Assembly (NCBI GenBank): GCA_029204045.2
Contig: CM055064.1
Span: 3,743,766-3,807,765 of the forward strand
Origin: Tillandsia leiboldiana
Lineage: Eukaryota > Streptophyta > Magnoliopsida > Poales > Bromeliaceae
Direction: 5' to 3'
Length of the DNA: 64,000 nucleotides
The position numbers and the translations under genes are program-made. The notes below the pieces were generated by a model that ran no database searches, was not told where the DNA came from, and saw only the letters and a program-made list of their open reading frames with translations. Shown here piece by piece: positions 33,561-44,600 of this stretch. The first letter of the stretch is position 1; every line of letters begins with the position of its first letter.

Positions 33561-35790
33561 CATTTTAGAAAGAGGTATTTGAAATTTTTTAGAGAACGAT
33601 CCATTTTAGAAGAATATAAATATGCTACTATTCCACTTAATTATGAATATTTTGAAAACAAAAATCTCTCTAAATAAACTCTCTAAGTCAATAATTTTCT
33701 AATTAATGCTCTATAAAATCGACTTTAAATTTTAAGTTTGATTCATAATTTCAAGCGTAAATTTATATTTTAATTCAAAATTTAAAATTAATTTTAAAGT
33801 TTAAAATTCGTGTCCATCAGCATATTGTTTCAAATAAAAAATAATTAATTATGAACCAAAAATACAATTTTAAAATTAATTTTTCTCTCGAAAAAATTAA
33901 TTAATTAACTTCGAAAAAAGCAAGTTTGAAAGATAGATTGATTGCTAAATAAATTTATACCTTCAATAACTACTTTTATTCAAAGTATAAATTCAAAAAA
34001 ACTTTCAAATTTGAGTTTTGTTCATAAATTTAAATATAAATTTATTAATTAAAATTTTGAATCAATTCAAAATTTTAAAATTTAAGTACTTATTAAAAAA
34101 AAAAATTGTATGATATGAAAGATATATAAAAAATATTTACGTTATAATTAAATTGGAATATATAATTTTTTTTTGAAGACAAATTAAAGATAGGAAAAAA
34201 AGCAATTGATAAATATACTCATATTACCCATAATCATTTAAATTCAAAATATAAATTAATTTAATTTAATTTAATCAGATGGGAATCGACAGTCAAAATA
34301 AAAAATAAAATAAAATAATATTTTCTTGATATTTAATCTTTGTATTTTAATAAAAAAAATTATATTCACTTAATATTTAATCTAGGTATTTAATAAAAAA
34401 TTTATTTTAAGCATAAAATAACATTATTTTATATTTTATAAAAAAATTATTTTAAGATTAAGATGAAATAACAGTATTTTGCATGAAAAGGATGTGGTAT
34501 TCAATAAAAAAATTATTTTAAGAATAAGATTAAACACAATATTTTACATGAGTAATGTAATTAGTTAACAAAAGAATAAAAGAAAATTTTCTTGATATTT
34601 AATCTCAGTATTTTAATAAAAAAATTATATTTTAAAAACTATATGTTAAAAAATATATATGGATCGAAAATATTTACAGTATAATTAAATTGAAATATAT
34701 AAAATTTATTTCAAGACAAATTAAAATTAGAAAAAACAATTAATTAATAAATATACTCATATATACCATCCATGACTATTTTAAAATATAATATAATATA
34801 ATTTAATTTAAAATATAGATTAATTTAATTTAATTTAAGTGGATATGAGCCAACGGACGAAATAAAAAAAATAAAAATATATTTTCTTAGTATTTAATCT
34901 TGATATTTTAATAAAAAAATATTTTAATAATAAAATTAAATATAATAAATATTTTAATGAGTTAACAAACATAATGAACTCAATATTCATGATGCATTTA
35001 TTTTAATTAAATACTCTTTAAGCTAATTAGTCCACATATGTAATCTAATGATACAAAACATTGTTACATTTCGAAACTATTTTTAGTATAATTTTATAAA
35101 TTAGATAATGAGTTGGATATAATTTGATTGTTAATTTAAATATATTAATTATTGATGTAAATTAAATTTTTTTTGTTTTATTTTTCTGAAAAACAAAAAC
35201 AGATAACAATCGATTAAAAAAAATTTAAATAAAATAAAAAAAAATACTATTAATACTATTTAACGTAATGGAGCAAATTTTACAGTTATTTTTTTTTCTT
35301 TAACCTTTTCTTTAAAAGAATAATATATTTTAATTTGTTTTTTAATAAAAGAACAATACATTTTGTTTTGTAATAAAAGTTTATATTCTAAAATTTTAAG
35401 ATAAATATAGTTGATGATTTTTTTTGTTTTAACATGGCATGTGCATTTTACCTAGTGTATATATATATGGTTCATACTTCTATACTTTTTTTTTTTTTTA
35501 ATTACCGTACATCCATACCTGTTCAACGGTTCAGATTTGATTATTTTTAAACTGTGACCTGCACTAGCATGTCACTTTGAGGGAGGTACCGGTTACCAGG
35601 TACCCGAAAACAGGATTATTTAAATTTTTTGTTTCAAGGGTAATTAAGTAATTTTATCTCTATTTAAAAAATTTTATTTTTACAAATATTATAAATTTTA
35701 AAAATTTTAATTTAGTGAGAGTTTTTATTTTTGAAAAGATTATAAATTTTAAATATTCCAATTTAGTTATCGTCTTAAACAGTAATATTT
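33561..35790. other. AT-rich gene desert
   Basis: No gene. Degenerate repeats of 'TTCTTGATATTTAATCT' plus 'TATTTTAATAAAAAAATTAT' recur at about 34322, 34590 and 34885. A short stretch near 35510-35610 is less AT-rich but shows no ORF. Confidence 0.55.
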
Positions 35791-35799
35791 TAATTCTCT

Positions 35800-36612
35800 C
35801 TCTTTAAATTAATGCCTAAATTGTATCTAAAACTTTCTAAATTAATGTCTAAATTATAATTTTAAAACTCTTTAAATTAATGTCTAAATTGTAATTCTAA
35901 ATTTTTTTAAATTAAACTCTTTAAGTTAATGACTAAATTTTAATTCTAAAACTCTTTAAATTAATGTTTAAATTGTAATTCTAATTTTTTTTAAATTAAA
36001 CTTTTTAAATTAATGCCTAAATTGTCATTCTAAAACTCTTTAAATTAATGCTTAAATTGTAATTCTAAAGTTTTTAAATTAATGCCTAAATTATAATTCT
36101 AAAATTTTTTAATTTAAACTCTTTAAATTAATGTATAAACTGTAATTCTAAAATTCTTTAAATTAAACTCTTTAAATTAATGCCTAAATTATAATTCTAA
36201 AATTTTTTAAATTAAACTCTTTAAATTAATACCTAAATTGTCATTCTAAAACTTTTTAAATTAAATTTTTTAAATTAATGTCTAAATTGTAATTCTAAAA
36301 CTCTTTAAATTAATGCATAAATTATAATTCTAAAATTATTTAATTTAAACTTTTTAAATTATTGCTTAAATTTTAATTCTAAATTTTTTTAATTTAAAGT
36401 CTTTAAATTAATGCATAAATTATAATTCTAAATTTTTTTAAATTAATGTTTAAATTATAATTCTAAATTTTTTTAAATTAAACTCTTTAAATTAATGAGT
36501 AAATTATAATTCTAAATTTTTTTAAAATTAATGCCTAAATTATAATTTTAAATTTTTTTAAATTAAACTTTTTAAATTAATTTCTAAATTGTAATTCTAA
36601 TTTTTTTTTAAA
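35800..36612. repeat. Long AT-rich minisatellite, unit about 35 bp
   Basis: Roughly 20 imperfect copies of CTCTTTAAATTAATGCCTAA followed by ATTGTAATTCTAAAA. Some units are shortened, giving a mixture of about 35- and 50-bp periods over 0.8 kb. Confidence 0.85.
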
Positions 36613-36835
36613 ATTAATGACTAAATTAGTATAAGGTATTTTAATTAATATATATATTTTTTTATTTTGTGATGTTTAATTACGAAAATATCATTTTTAT
36701 TAAGTTACCTGTTAACCTGGTAATAAGTAAAATTATTTTTTTATTCCTTATCGATCAACGGTTAAGAATATTTTTATTATTTATTAAATAAAGTAGTAGA
36801 GTATTTCTCTCTCTCTCTATATATATATATAGTGA

Positions 36836-37032
36836 AATACTCTGGTACTTTGATCTCCTATATTTTTAAAAGTATCTAAATCATTAGTACTCGTAGGTTT
36901 GTAGTCTTTAGATTAAAAGATGTGTGGTTAGGTTGACCGAATGCCACTTGGGTTAACTATAAAATGGTAGATCTAACGGTAGAAAACTTATCAGCACCAA
37001 TTGTTTGGTGCTTGTATAAGTATAGTACCCGA
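36836..37032. mobile_element. MITE family A, internally deleted
   Basis: Ends 'CTCCTATATTTTTAAAAGTA' and 'GCTTGTATAAGTATAGTACC'; about 50 bases of the usual interior are missing. Flanked by (CT)n and short TA runs. Confidence 0.55.
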
Positions 37033-37071
37033 ACTCTCTCTCCTTCTATATATATATAGAGAGAGAGAGAG

Positions 37072-37472
37072 AGTAGAGCTTATATACTTTTAAAAGCACA
37101 AGCCAAATCATGCTTGTAAATTTTTTATCATTGAATTTGCATTGAGATTTATGCAATTGTACTTTTTTTTTCTCTCTCTTTAGTTGACTTTACAATTGCA
37201 CAAATTTCAATGCAAATTCAATGGTAAAAAATTTATAAGTATAATTTGGTTTGTGCTTTTGAAAGTATATAAGCTCTACTTTATAAATACTTTCAAAAAT
37301 GCAAAGTTCATATATTCTTGTAAATTTTTTATCATAAAATTTATATTGGAATTTGTACAATTGTATTTTCTTTCTTTCTCTTTAAAAGTCTTTACAATAA
37401 TACGGATCCCAATACAAATTTTATGATAAAAAATTTATAAGTATAAATGAGCTTGTACTTTTGAAAATATAT
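37072..37472. mobile_element. Two adjacent family D MITEs
   Basis: The first (37072-37281) is a clear palindrome with ends GAGTAGAGCTTATATACTTT and AAGTATATAAGCTCTACT. The second (about 37282-37472) is a diverged copy whose right arm is followed by a duplicated fragment, 'GGATCCCAATACAAATTTTA', seen at both 37403 and 37475. Confidence 0.65.
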
Positions 37473-37633
37473 ACGGATCCCAATACAAATTTTATGATAA
37501 AAAATTTTGTGGATAACCCGCATATCCACCCGCCCGTCCGCAGATGGGTATGAATAAAAATATTAGCTATTCAAAAATTTACTAATAAATTTTACTCCTA
37601 CTCATATAACTCACGAATATAATAATTCACTAA

Positions 37634-39293
37634 GGCTCCGTTTGGAAGCGTGATGGAACCGGGAATAAAGAGTTTATCTCCCTTATTCTACCAAACGCAT
37701 CTGGAATCAACCGGTATTGCTTATCCCAGTACAACTAGAATAACCTGGAATAACAATTCTTACCTATTATTTTATAATTTTTTTTTTTACCAAACTACCA
37801 CTCCTCCCCTCCTTTCTCTCTTCCCAATACACTCTCATCATCACAAATCCCTCTCTCTTCTCTCTCTCTTTTCCTTATTCCCAATACATTCTCATCATCA
37901 CAAATCCATCTCTCTCCTCTGTCTCTTTTTAATTTAATTGAATGTTAAATTAAATATTATTTTTCAAATTTTAGAAATTTTATTTTGATTTTGATTTTAT
38001 CATAATTTTGGTAAGATTTAAAATTTTAAAATTTTATATTCAAAATTTTAACTTTAATTTAAACAAATAAAAGATTAAATTAAATATTATTTTCATAAAA
38101 TATAATTTGAAATTTGATTTTGATTTTGATTTTGATTTTGATTTTGATTTTGATTTTGATTTTGATTTTGATTTTATCTTAAATTTTGTAAGGTTTTAAT
38201 CCATTAATTAAAACGAAGAAAGTAAAAGTTATTATTTAAAAATTAAAAAATTTTATGTTTAAAATTTATAATTTAAAATTAATATTATAAAATTTTAAAT
38301 TTTAAAATTTAAATGTTGAAATTTTGTATTTAAAATTTTAAATTTAATTTGAGAAAATAAAATGTTAAATTAAATATTATTTTTTAAAAATATAATGAAA
38401 TTTTTTTTTTAATAAAAAAATTAGAGCAAATGAAATTTTAAATTAAATATTATTTTTATAAAATTTAATTTATTTTTTTTTAATTTATCACATAATAAAG
38501 CTCGAGGGCAAAAATTTACAAATATTTAGCAAATATACAATTTTTGCAAATTTTAAAAAAAATTTATGTTAAAAAATTTATTATTTAAAATTAATATTAT
38601 AAAATTTTAAATCTTATAATTAAAATGCTGAAATTTTATATTTTAAATTTTAATTTTAATTTTAGAAAATAAAATGTTAAATTAAAATTATTTTTAAATA
38701 ATATAATTTAATTATGATTATAATTTTATTTTTATTTTTTAAACCATTAATCTATTAATTAAAACGAAAAAAATAATTTTACCAAATTTTTATCACATAA
38801 TAAAGCTTGAGGACAAAAATTTCTAAATATTTAGCAAATATACGATTTTTGCAAATTTTTAAAAAATTTTATGTTAAAAATTTATTATTTAAAATTAATA
38901 TTATAAAATTTTAAATCTTATAATTAAAATGTTGAAATTTTATATTTTAAATTTTAAATTTAATTTGAGAAAATAAAATGTTAAATTAAATATTATTTTT
39001 AAATAATATAATTTAATTATATTATAATTTTATTTTTATTTTTTTAAACTATTAATCTATTAATTAAAACGAACTAATTAGATTTTAACAACTTTTATCA
39101 CATATTAACTCTTGAGGGCAAAAAGATAATTTACCCAACTTAACCTCTTTATTCTTCTTATTCCTCATTATTAAACCAAACGCAAAATCTCTTATCCCTG
39201 AAACCATCCCAAACGTTTTTTCGCTTTAGTTCTGTACTTTATATTTATCCCAGGTTTAACTAATTCTACCTAAACCCCATTCCAAACGCACCC
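37634..39293. mobile_element. Tourist-like (PIF/Harbinger) non-autonomous element, 1.66 kb
   Basis: Ends GGCTCCGTTTGGAAGCG and the reverse complement of GGGTGCGTTTGGAATGGGG. TAA (37631-37633) and TAC (39294-39296) flank it, a probable mutated TAA duplication. It is the longer relative of 1643-2667. It contains a (GATTTT)n tract at about 38113-38176 and a roughly 306-bp internal duplication ('TTTATCACATAATAAAGCT' near 38483 and 38790). Non-coding. Confidence 0.75.
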
Positions 39294-39862
39294 TACCGGA
39301 TTATCCAATCCGCCTTTGCCTAGTGGGCTAATGGGAAGCTCCAACTTGTCACATGGAATATCCCTTTAATCCCAATTTCCTTTTCCCCTTTTGCTAAGGT
39401 GACGCGTGGAACATGTTGGAAACCCATAATTTTTTCTTATAAAATTGAACAAAAAAAAAAAAGTATTTTTACCATAATTACTTTTCAACAGATTTTACTT
39501 TTCTATCCTTTTCGTCCGTAGATTGTTTTAATAAAATAAAAATAAAATTATAGAATAATTAGATTCAATTTTTTGAACTACAGTGGGATAAATTAAAGTT
39601 CATTCAAAAAAAAAAAAAAAAAAAAAAGAAAAAAAAACAACGTGCATGGTTTATGGTGGAGGTCTTAGTCTCATGTGAAAATAATGAAGTATACAAAAAT
39701 AACAAACACCACTATCTTTAATAGTGGAGAAGAGAGAAAAAAAGACCACAAAAAAAAATAAAATAAAATAAAATAAAATAAAAAAAATTAATTAATTATT
39801 ATAGTAGATGTGGAGTGTTGTGGGGTATGTGGAAGTGGACATGGAGCATTTACCATAAGGAA
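39294..39862. other. AT-rich spacer
   Basis: Holds an A-rich run at 39606-39640 and (AATAA)n at 39758-39780. No gene. Confidence 0.5.
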
Positions 39863-40034
39863 GAGCAATGCTACATGTACACCCCGAAGGGGTGTATATC
39901 ATACACCTCCACCATTTTAATGGTGGCGATATCTTTTACGGGTCACATCGATTGACCCATCATCACACCCCACCCATTGGATGGGTGGGGTGTGTGATAT
40001 ACACCCCGAATGGGGTGTACGGATAGCATTTTCC
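39863..40034. mobile_element. Five-hairpin MITE, family C, copy 4, with 9-bp target duplication
   Basis: A 172-bp element with ends GAGCAATGCTACATGTACAC ... GTACGGATAGCATTTTCC. Identical 9-mers CATAAGGAA lie on both sides (39854-39862 and 40035-40043). The stems are TACACCCCGAAGGGGTGTA, CCACCATTTTAATGGTGG, GGGTCACATCGATTGACCC, CACCCCACCCAT/ATGGGTGGGGTG, and TACACCCCGAATGGGGTGTA. The 9-bp duplication points to the Mutator superfamily. Confidence 0.9.
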
Positions 40035-40290
40035 CATAAGGAATGGTGTTTAGCACGTGACACTCCTCTGTGGGCCCGGGATGGTAAGGGTGCTGACGTG
40101 GAGCCCCCTTGGAATTTGGTGGATCTCTGAAAGGTACTATATTTTTAAAGTTGACTCTGTGCCTATCATACCCCATATCATACCCCACCAGTTTCTTGGT
40201 AGGTACAATGAACCTACAAAAGTAATTAAGTGTGATACGATTTTTTTAAACCAAAAAAATAATAATATAATAATCATAAAGATGCTTCTG

Positions 40291-40295
<5 letters not shown>

Positions 40296-40335
<40 letters not shown>

Positions 40336-40336
40336 C
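40296..40336. repeat. (TTA)n microsatellite
   Basis: About 13 uninterrupted trinucleotide units. Confidence 0.95.
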
Positions 40337-40502
40337 TACTAATTATTTTAATTAAAAATATAATAGATCAGACATCATAATAATAAATAATTAAACTTTT
40401 AAATATTTTACGTCGATGATTTGAACTCAACGAATTATTATTGCGAATGAATAGAATTGCTATAATTAATATCAAAACAGAATACCAATCAAATTTATAA
40501 AA

Positions 40503-40906
40503 GGCTAAATTACAAAAAATCTTCTTGTAATATTCCGCTTTTTCACTTTACCTTTCTGTCTTTTAAAAGTCTACATTTTGTCCCCTCGTAATTACCGAAT
40601 TGTCTTTAGAAGGCAACGATGTTAACGGAGAAGGTAAATTGACGGAAATGCCCTTGCCTTATATTGGAGGGAAAAAATAATGGAGGAAAGAGAGAATTTA
40701 AATTTATTTTTCGCCATTTTTGAAGAGTATTTTGAGTATATCCAATAATATTTTTAAAAAAACTGACGGCTCACTCACGGAATCGTGACGGCGGGAGATA
40801 AATACATATTTCGGTAATTACAAAGGGGCAAAATGTAGGCTTTTAAATGACAGGAAGGCAAAGTGAAAAAGCGGGATATTACAGGAAGATTTTCTGTAAT
40901 TTAGCC
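40503..40906. mobile_element. Mutator-like MITE with long terminal inverted repeats
   Basis: A 404-bp element whose arms are inverted copies over roughly 110 bases, beginning GGCTAAATTACA and including 'CGCTTTTTCACTTTACCTT'. It is flanked by identical 9-mers TTTATAAAA (40494-40502 and 40907-40915). Non-coding. Confidence 0.92.
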
Positions 40907-40915
40907 TTTATAAAA

Positions 40916-41600
40916 ACTAAGTGTTGTATAGGACAAAGTGCTACATCTTAGATTCAGCGAAAACTCCCTAAGTACATCAAGATCTAAATGGTCATAAGTC
41001 ATAAGTTTGGTGGGAGCCACCGCAGAATGTCAGGACCTAAACAAACATAGATTTGATGGGTGGGTCTAAACGAAAATATAAAAGAGTAAGACATATAACT
41101 TAACTTTAGTATTTTGAACCCAACTAGTTATTATTATTATCAGGCGGAATGTAAAAGTTGTCTTTATTAAATCTGGTTATGTCTTAGATATTTGGTTCAC
41201 AGTTGAAATCACAGAACAGCAACCAATGTAGGAATTGGAATGAGTGGCTTTTCATTTTATCTGTGGGGATAAGGTTCCACTCATCCAAGCTGGATGCAAA
41301 ATCAAGAATTATACGATTCTCATTCCACTTTGGAATGAGATGCAAAATGAGATTCCTGATCACTACCAAGTGGTCAGGTCAGAGTGCGCAGAGTGCGCGA
41401 CACTCATTCCGATTCCTATTTAAGGCCGAAGGAAATTACCGAACCAAGCATCTATGATCGATAAGAGTAAATTTGATAACTACTCGCATAGCGAATTTGA
41501 TCAAGTTTAATGCATCTACGTACTCTGATAATCTAATACTGCCGACACGGCATAAGTTGTAGGTTTGGTAGTTTATGCTTACCAGCTCTGTTAGCGGTGA
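40916..41600. other. Intergenic region downstream of the PAM71-type gene
   Basis: 41200-41440 is less AT-rich and has short frames on both strands with imperfect inverted repeats ('GGTTCCACTCATCCAAGC'). No protein family was recognised. 41460-41617 is probably 3' UTR. Confidence 0.45.
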
Positions 41601-41617
41601 TTGAAACGAAACTCCGA

Positions 41618-44600
41618 CTAAGTCACAATCTCTATCAAAGTTACTGCAGCAAAGACTAAAAAGAGAGTCCCTCCAACATATGCAATAGCCTGTAAAAAGA
41701 CATGAAAAAAGCTAGGTGTAGAGGATGCGGCAGATGAATAAAAAAAATATATAAAATTGAAACTTTTACAGAAGTGCTTTTTAAACAGAGCTGCTTGAAG
41801 AGCCCCAAAATATTACTCGATATATATTTCGACAACAGATTCCTCCAACAACTCAAGCGGAAGCTCCAAATTTATTTAATCATTTAATAAACGCAGAAGC
41901 AAAAGCTCCAATTGGAGATTTCGCTTTTCAGACACTGACAATCATTTCAGCTTCCGGGCACAGCAAAAGTCCAAATATTCCTTGTTTATATTTCTCACTT
42001 ATAATAATCTACAGTAAGTTCAAATGGAGATTCATTTTGCCTCAATGCTAATAAACATTCTGTATGTTTGATGTACATATTGTGGAGTATGTGAAAATCA
42101 CATGCAGTAATTGCTGTAGCAGAAAGAGACATTAAAATGTAATACAAACCTTCTCAGACAGAAATGTCCCAAGCAAAGAACCCCCGAGAACGGCAAGCTG
42201 CAAATTTTATAAATACATTAGATTTAGTAGCCTACTGAATGCAATATTTTTTTCAGTGAATTTCCCTATAAAGTTTTACTTTACGATATGCTAAATATAA
42301 CTTTGCTGTTCCAAATTTTACCAGAGTTGCAAGAGCATGACCAGCTAGTGCTCCTCCGATGACACCGAGAGGAGAAGAAGCTGCAGCGAGTGCTGTGAAA
42401 AAGAAAAAAAAGAAAAAAAAAAATGAGAGAGAAATGTCTTAATGCGCCAAAACTTTAATCCTAACAATTGATTCTATCGTACTGTTTGATTAATTAGAGA
42501 CCCACCTATTGTGGAGAAAAATGATTTATCACCCCATTCGGCAACAAAAACCAAAAGAAAAGTGCTGATTACTGTACTGGCCGCAGCCATGATTCCTGCG
42601 CCATTTCCTGATAACTCTGAAATTGCAAGCTCAGCCTGGAATTATTTCGCAGTGGAGAAACTTTTAAATAAGGAATTTTGCCGGAAAAAATGGCAAGACA
42701 TTTCGTAATTAACTGAATTAAAAGAGGAACATTCTTGTATAATGTTGATTTTAGTTCAGTGTTCGTAAATTAATCAGTTACGAGTGACCAAATGACCATT
42801 TACCTATGTCTTTTGTATAAAAAAAGACCTACAACAACCATTTTCAGAAGAAACTAAATTTTTATTTGAATAATGAAGATGGTCCATCGATCAGCTCATA
42901 TGCCATTACCATCTCAGAAATTTTTAACTATTAAAAAACTATATGATCTATTCTGTGCAATTGCCAAGTTGTATGATAATGAAAGACGGTATCTTTGAGG
43001 GTTCTTATTATGCCAGGTACTCATCAGTCAAGTCACCGTATATACATACAATATGTCTGCAAATTGAAATAAAAAAAGTACTAACGGCCGAAAAGAAACT
43101 TAAGCGCAATCATACACTTTGACTTGACTGAGCATTTTTAAAAGCTGAGGAAGAATGGAAAGTGTAGAAAATTATGGAAAACTACAGGAAAGTGAGGATA
43201 AATGGGTTGAGATAATCAAATATGAGAAAGAAGACACGAATGTATTTGAAAATAAATAATCTCAGAACAAGGTTCACAAGCAGAATCATTCTTTAAAACA
43301 CCAGAAAATACCAAGAAATAGAACAGGAAATTAAATGGCATATTACGATAGATAAGTTGAAAAGAGAGAGAAATAGAATCTCGATGAAAGCAATAAATGA
43401 TTGTGTTTCTGAACGTAAAGGAACTGATGTACAACAATAATGTAGCACAACAACTTGTACCTCCTCTTGTTCTTCCTTAATCTTTTGATCATCACCTGAA
43501 GCAGCATCAAGTAATGTAGTGACTCCAAAATAAACCTAAAATCAATCAAAATCATTTAAAAAATACCTTTAGTAATTTGGTTAATAACTAACACGTCAAT
43601 AATGCAGGGCGATAGTTGTTACCAGGAGGCAAACAGCTGCGAAGTCATCAATCGGGAAGTCTGTATCACCAAACCTGAAATCATTTAGGTCCAATGAGAT
43701 AAATCTAGATTCTAACTTGAAAACAAAGAAGATAAAGGTGTTAAATAAGAAGATGCTCTTACATGTATATCTTAGTAATCATTTATTAATGTATGTACCT
43801 ATGTAAATTCATAATTTTCATATATATACCTCTCCGAAGTGCTGTTTTTTACATAACTTTATACCTACTTATTTTGCTACAGTCATCCAATTCCTAGGAG
43901 TAAGTAAATTTTATATTAGAAAGAAGATTTTCCCAATAAGGGTACTTAATAAGTACATCAGTATATACATGTAGGAAATTAGATTTTGGTTGGCATATAT
44001 CAATATTTAGATTTGACATATATATATATATAGATAATTTTGCCAGGGGGTATGTGTAATTGTCTCAATAAATATATAGAACAGTAGGCACAGTTACCGA
44101 AATGGAAGGATGCCGTCAACAAAGTGAAATGCACGGCCAAGAACCACAGATACGACCGTCATTGCACTGTAAATCACAATAAATTCAGTTCCACACACTC
44201 TTAAAAGTTAAAGCACCTCATCTGACAAAAGGAGAGAATTTCTAAAAGTCGATATATCAAGTAATTTCTAAGAAAATCATCTCTTCTTATTCATATACAT
44301 CAGGATAGTATGCTCTTCCATTACTCAATGAGAACGAGATGATAACAATAGATGTGCAATGCATATATGATTATATATTTTATATTTTAGGTGCTTCATT
44401 ATTATAGATAAAAATTAGAAAATGGTGTTCAATATTCAGATAGTGAAGATGATGAGTGTCTTTTATCTATTTGGTTGGTCAAATGATTCGAAAGACAAAA
44501 TTTGATGGAAACAAATTAATAAAAAGCAAAAAGAGTAAAGCTTAAAAGAGACTGATCAGGATTGCCATTCAATAAAGTGCTTACGCAAGAGCTCCGAATG

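Noticed and set aside
41203..41457. Plus- and minus-strand frames of 60-84 codons downstream of the Mn2+ transporter gene
   Set aside because: They overlap each other on opposite strands and contain inverted repeats. No domain or splice partners were found.
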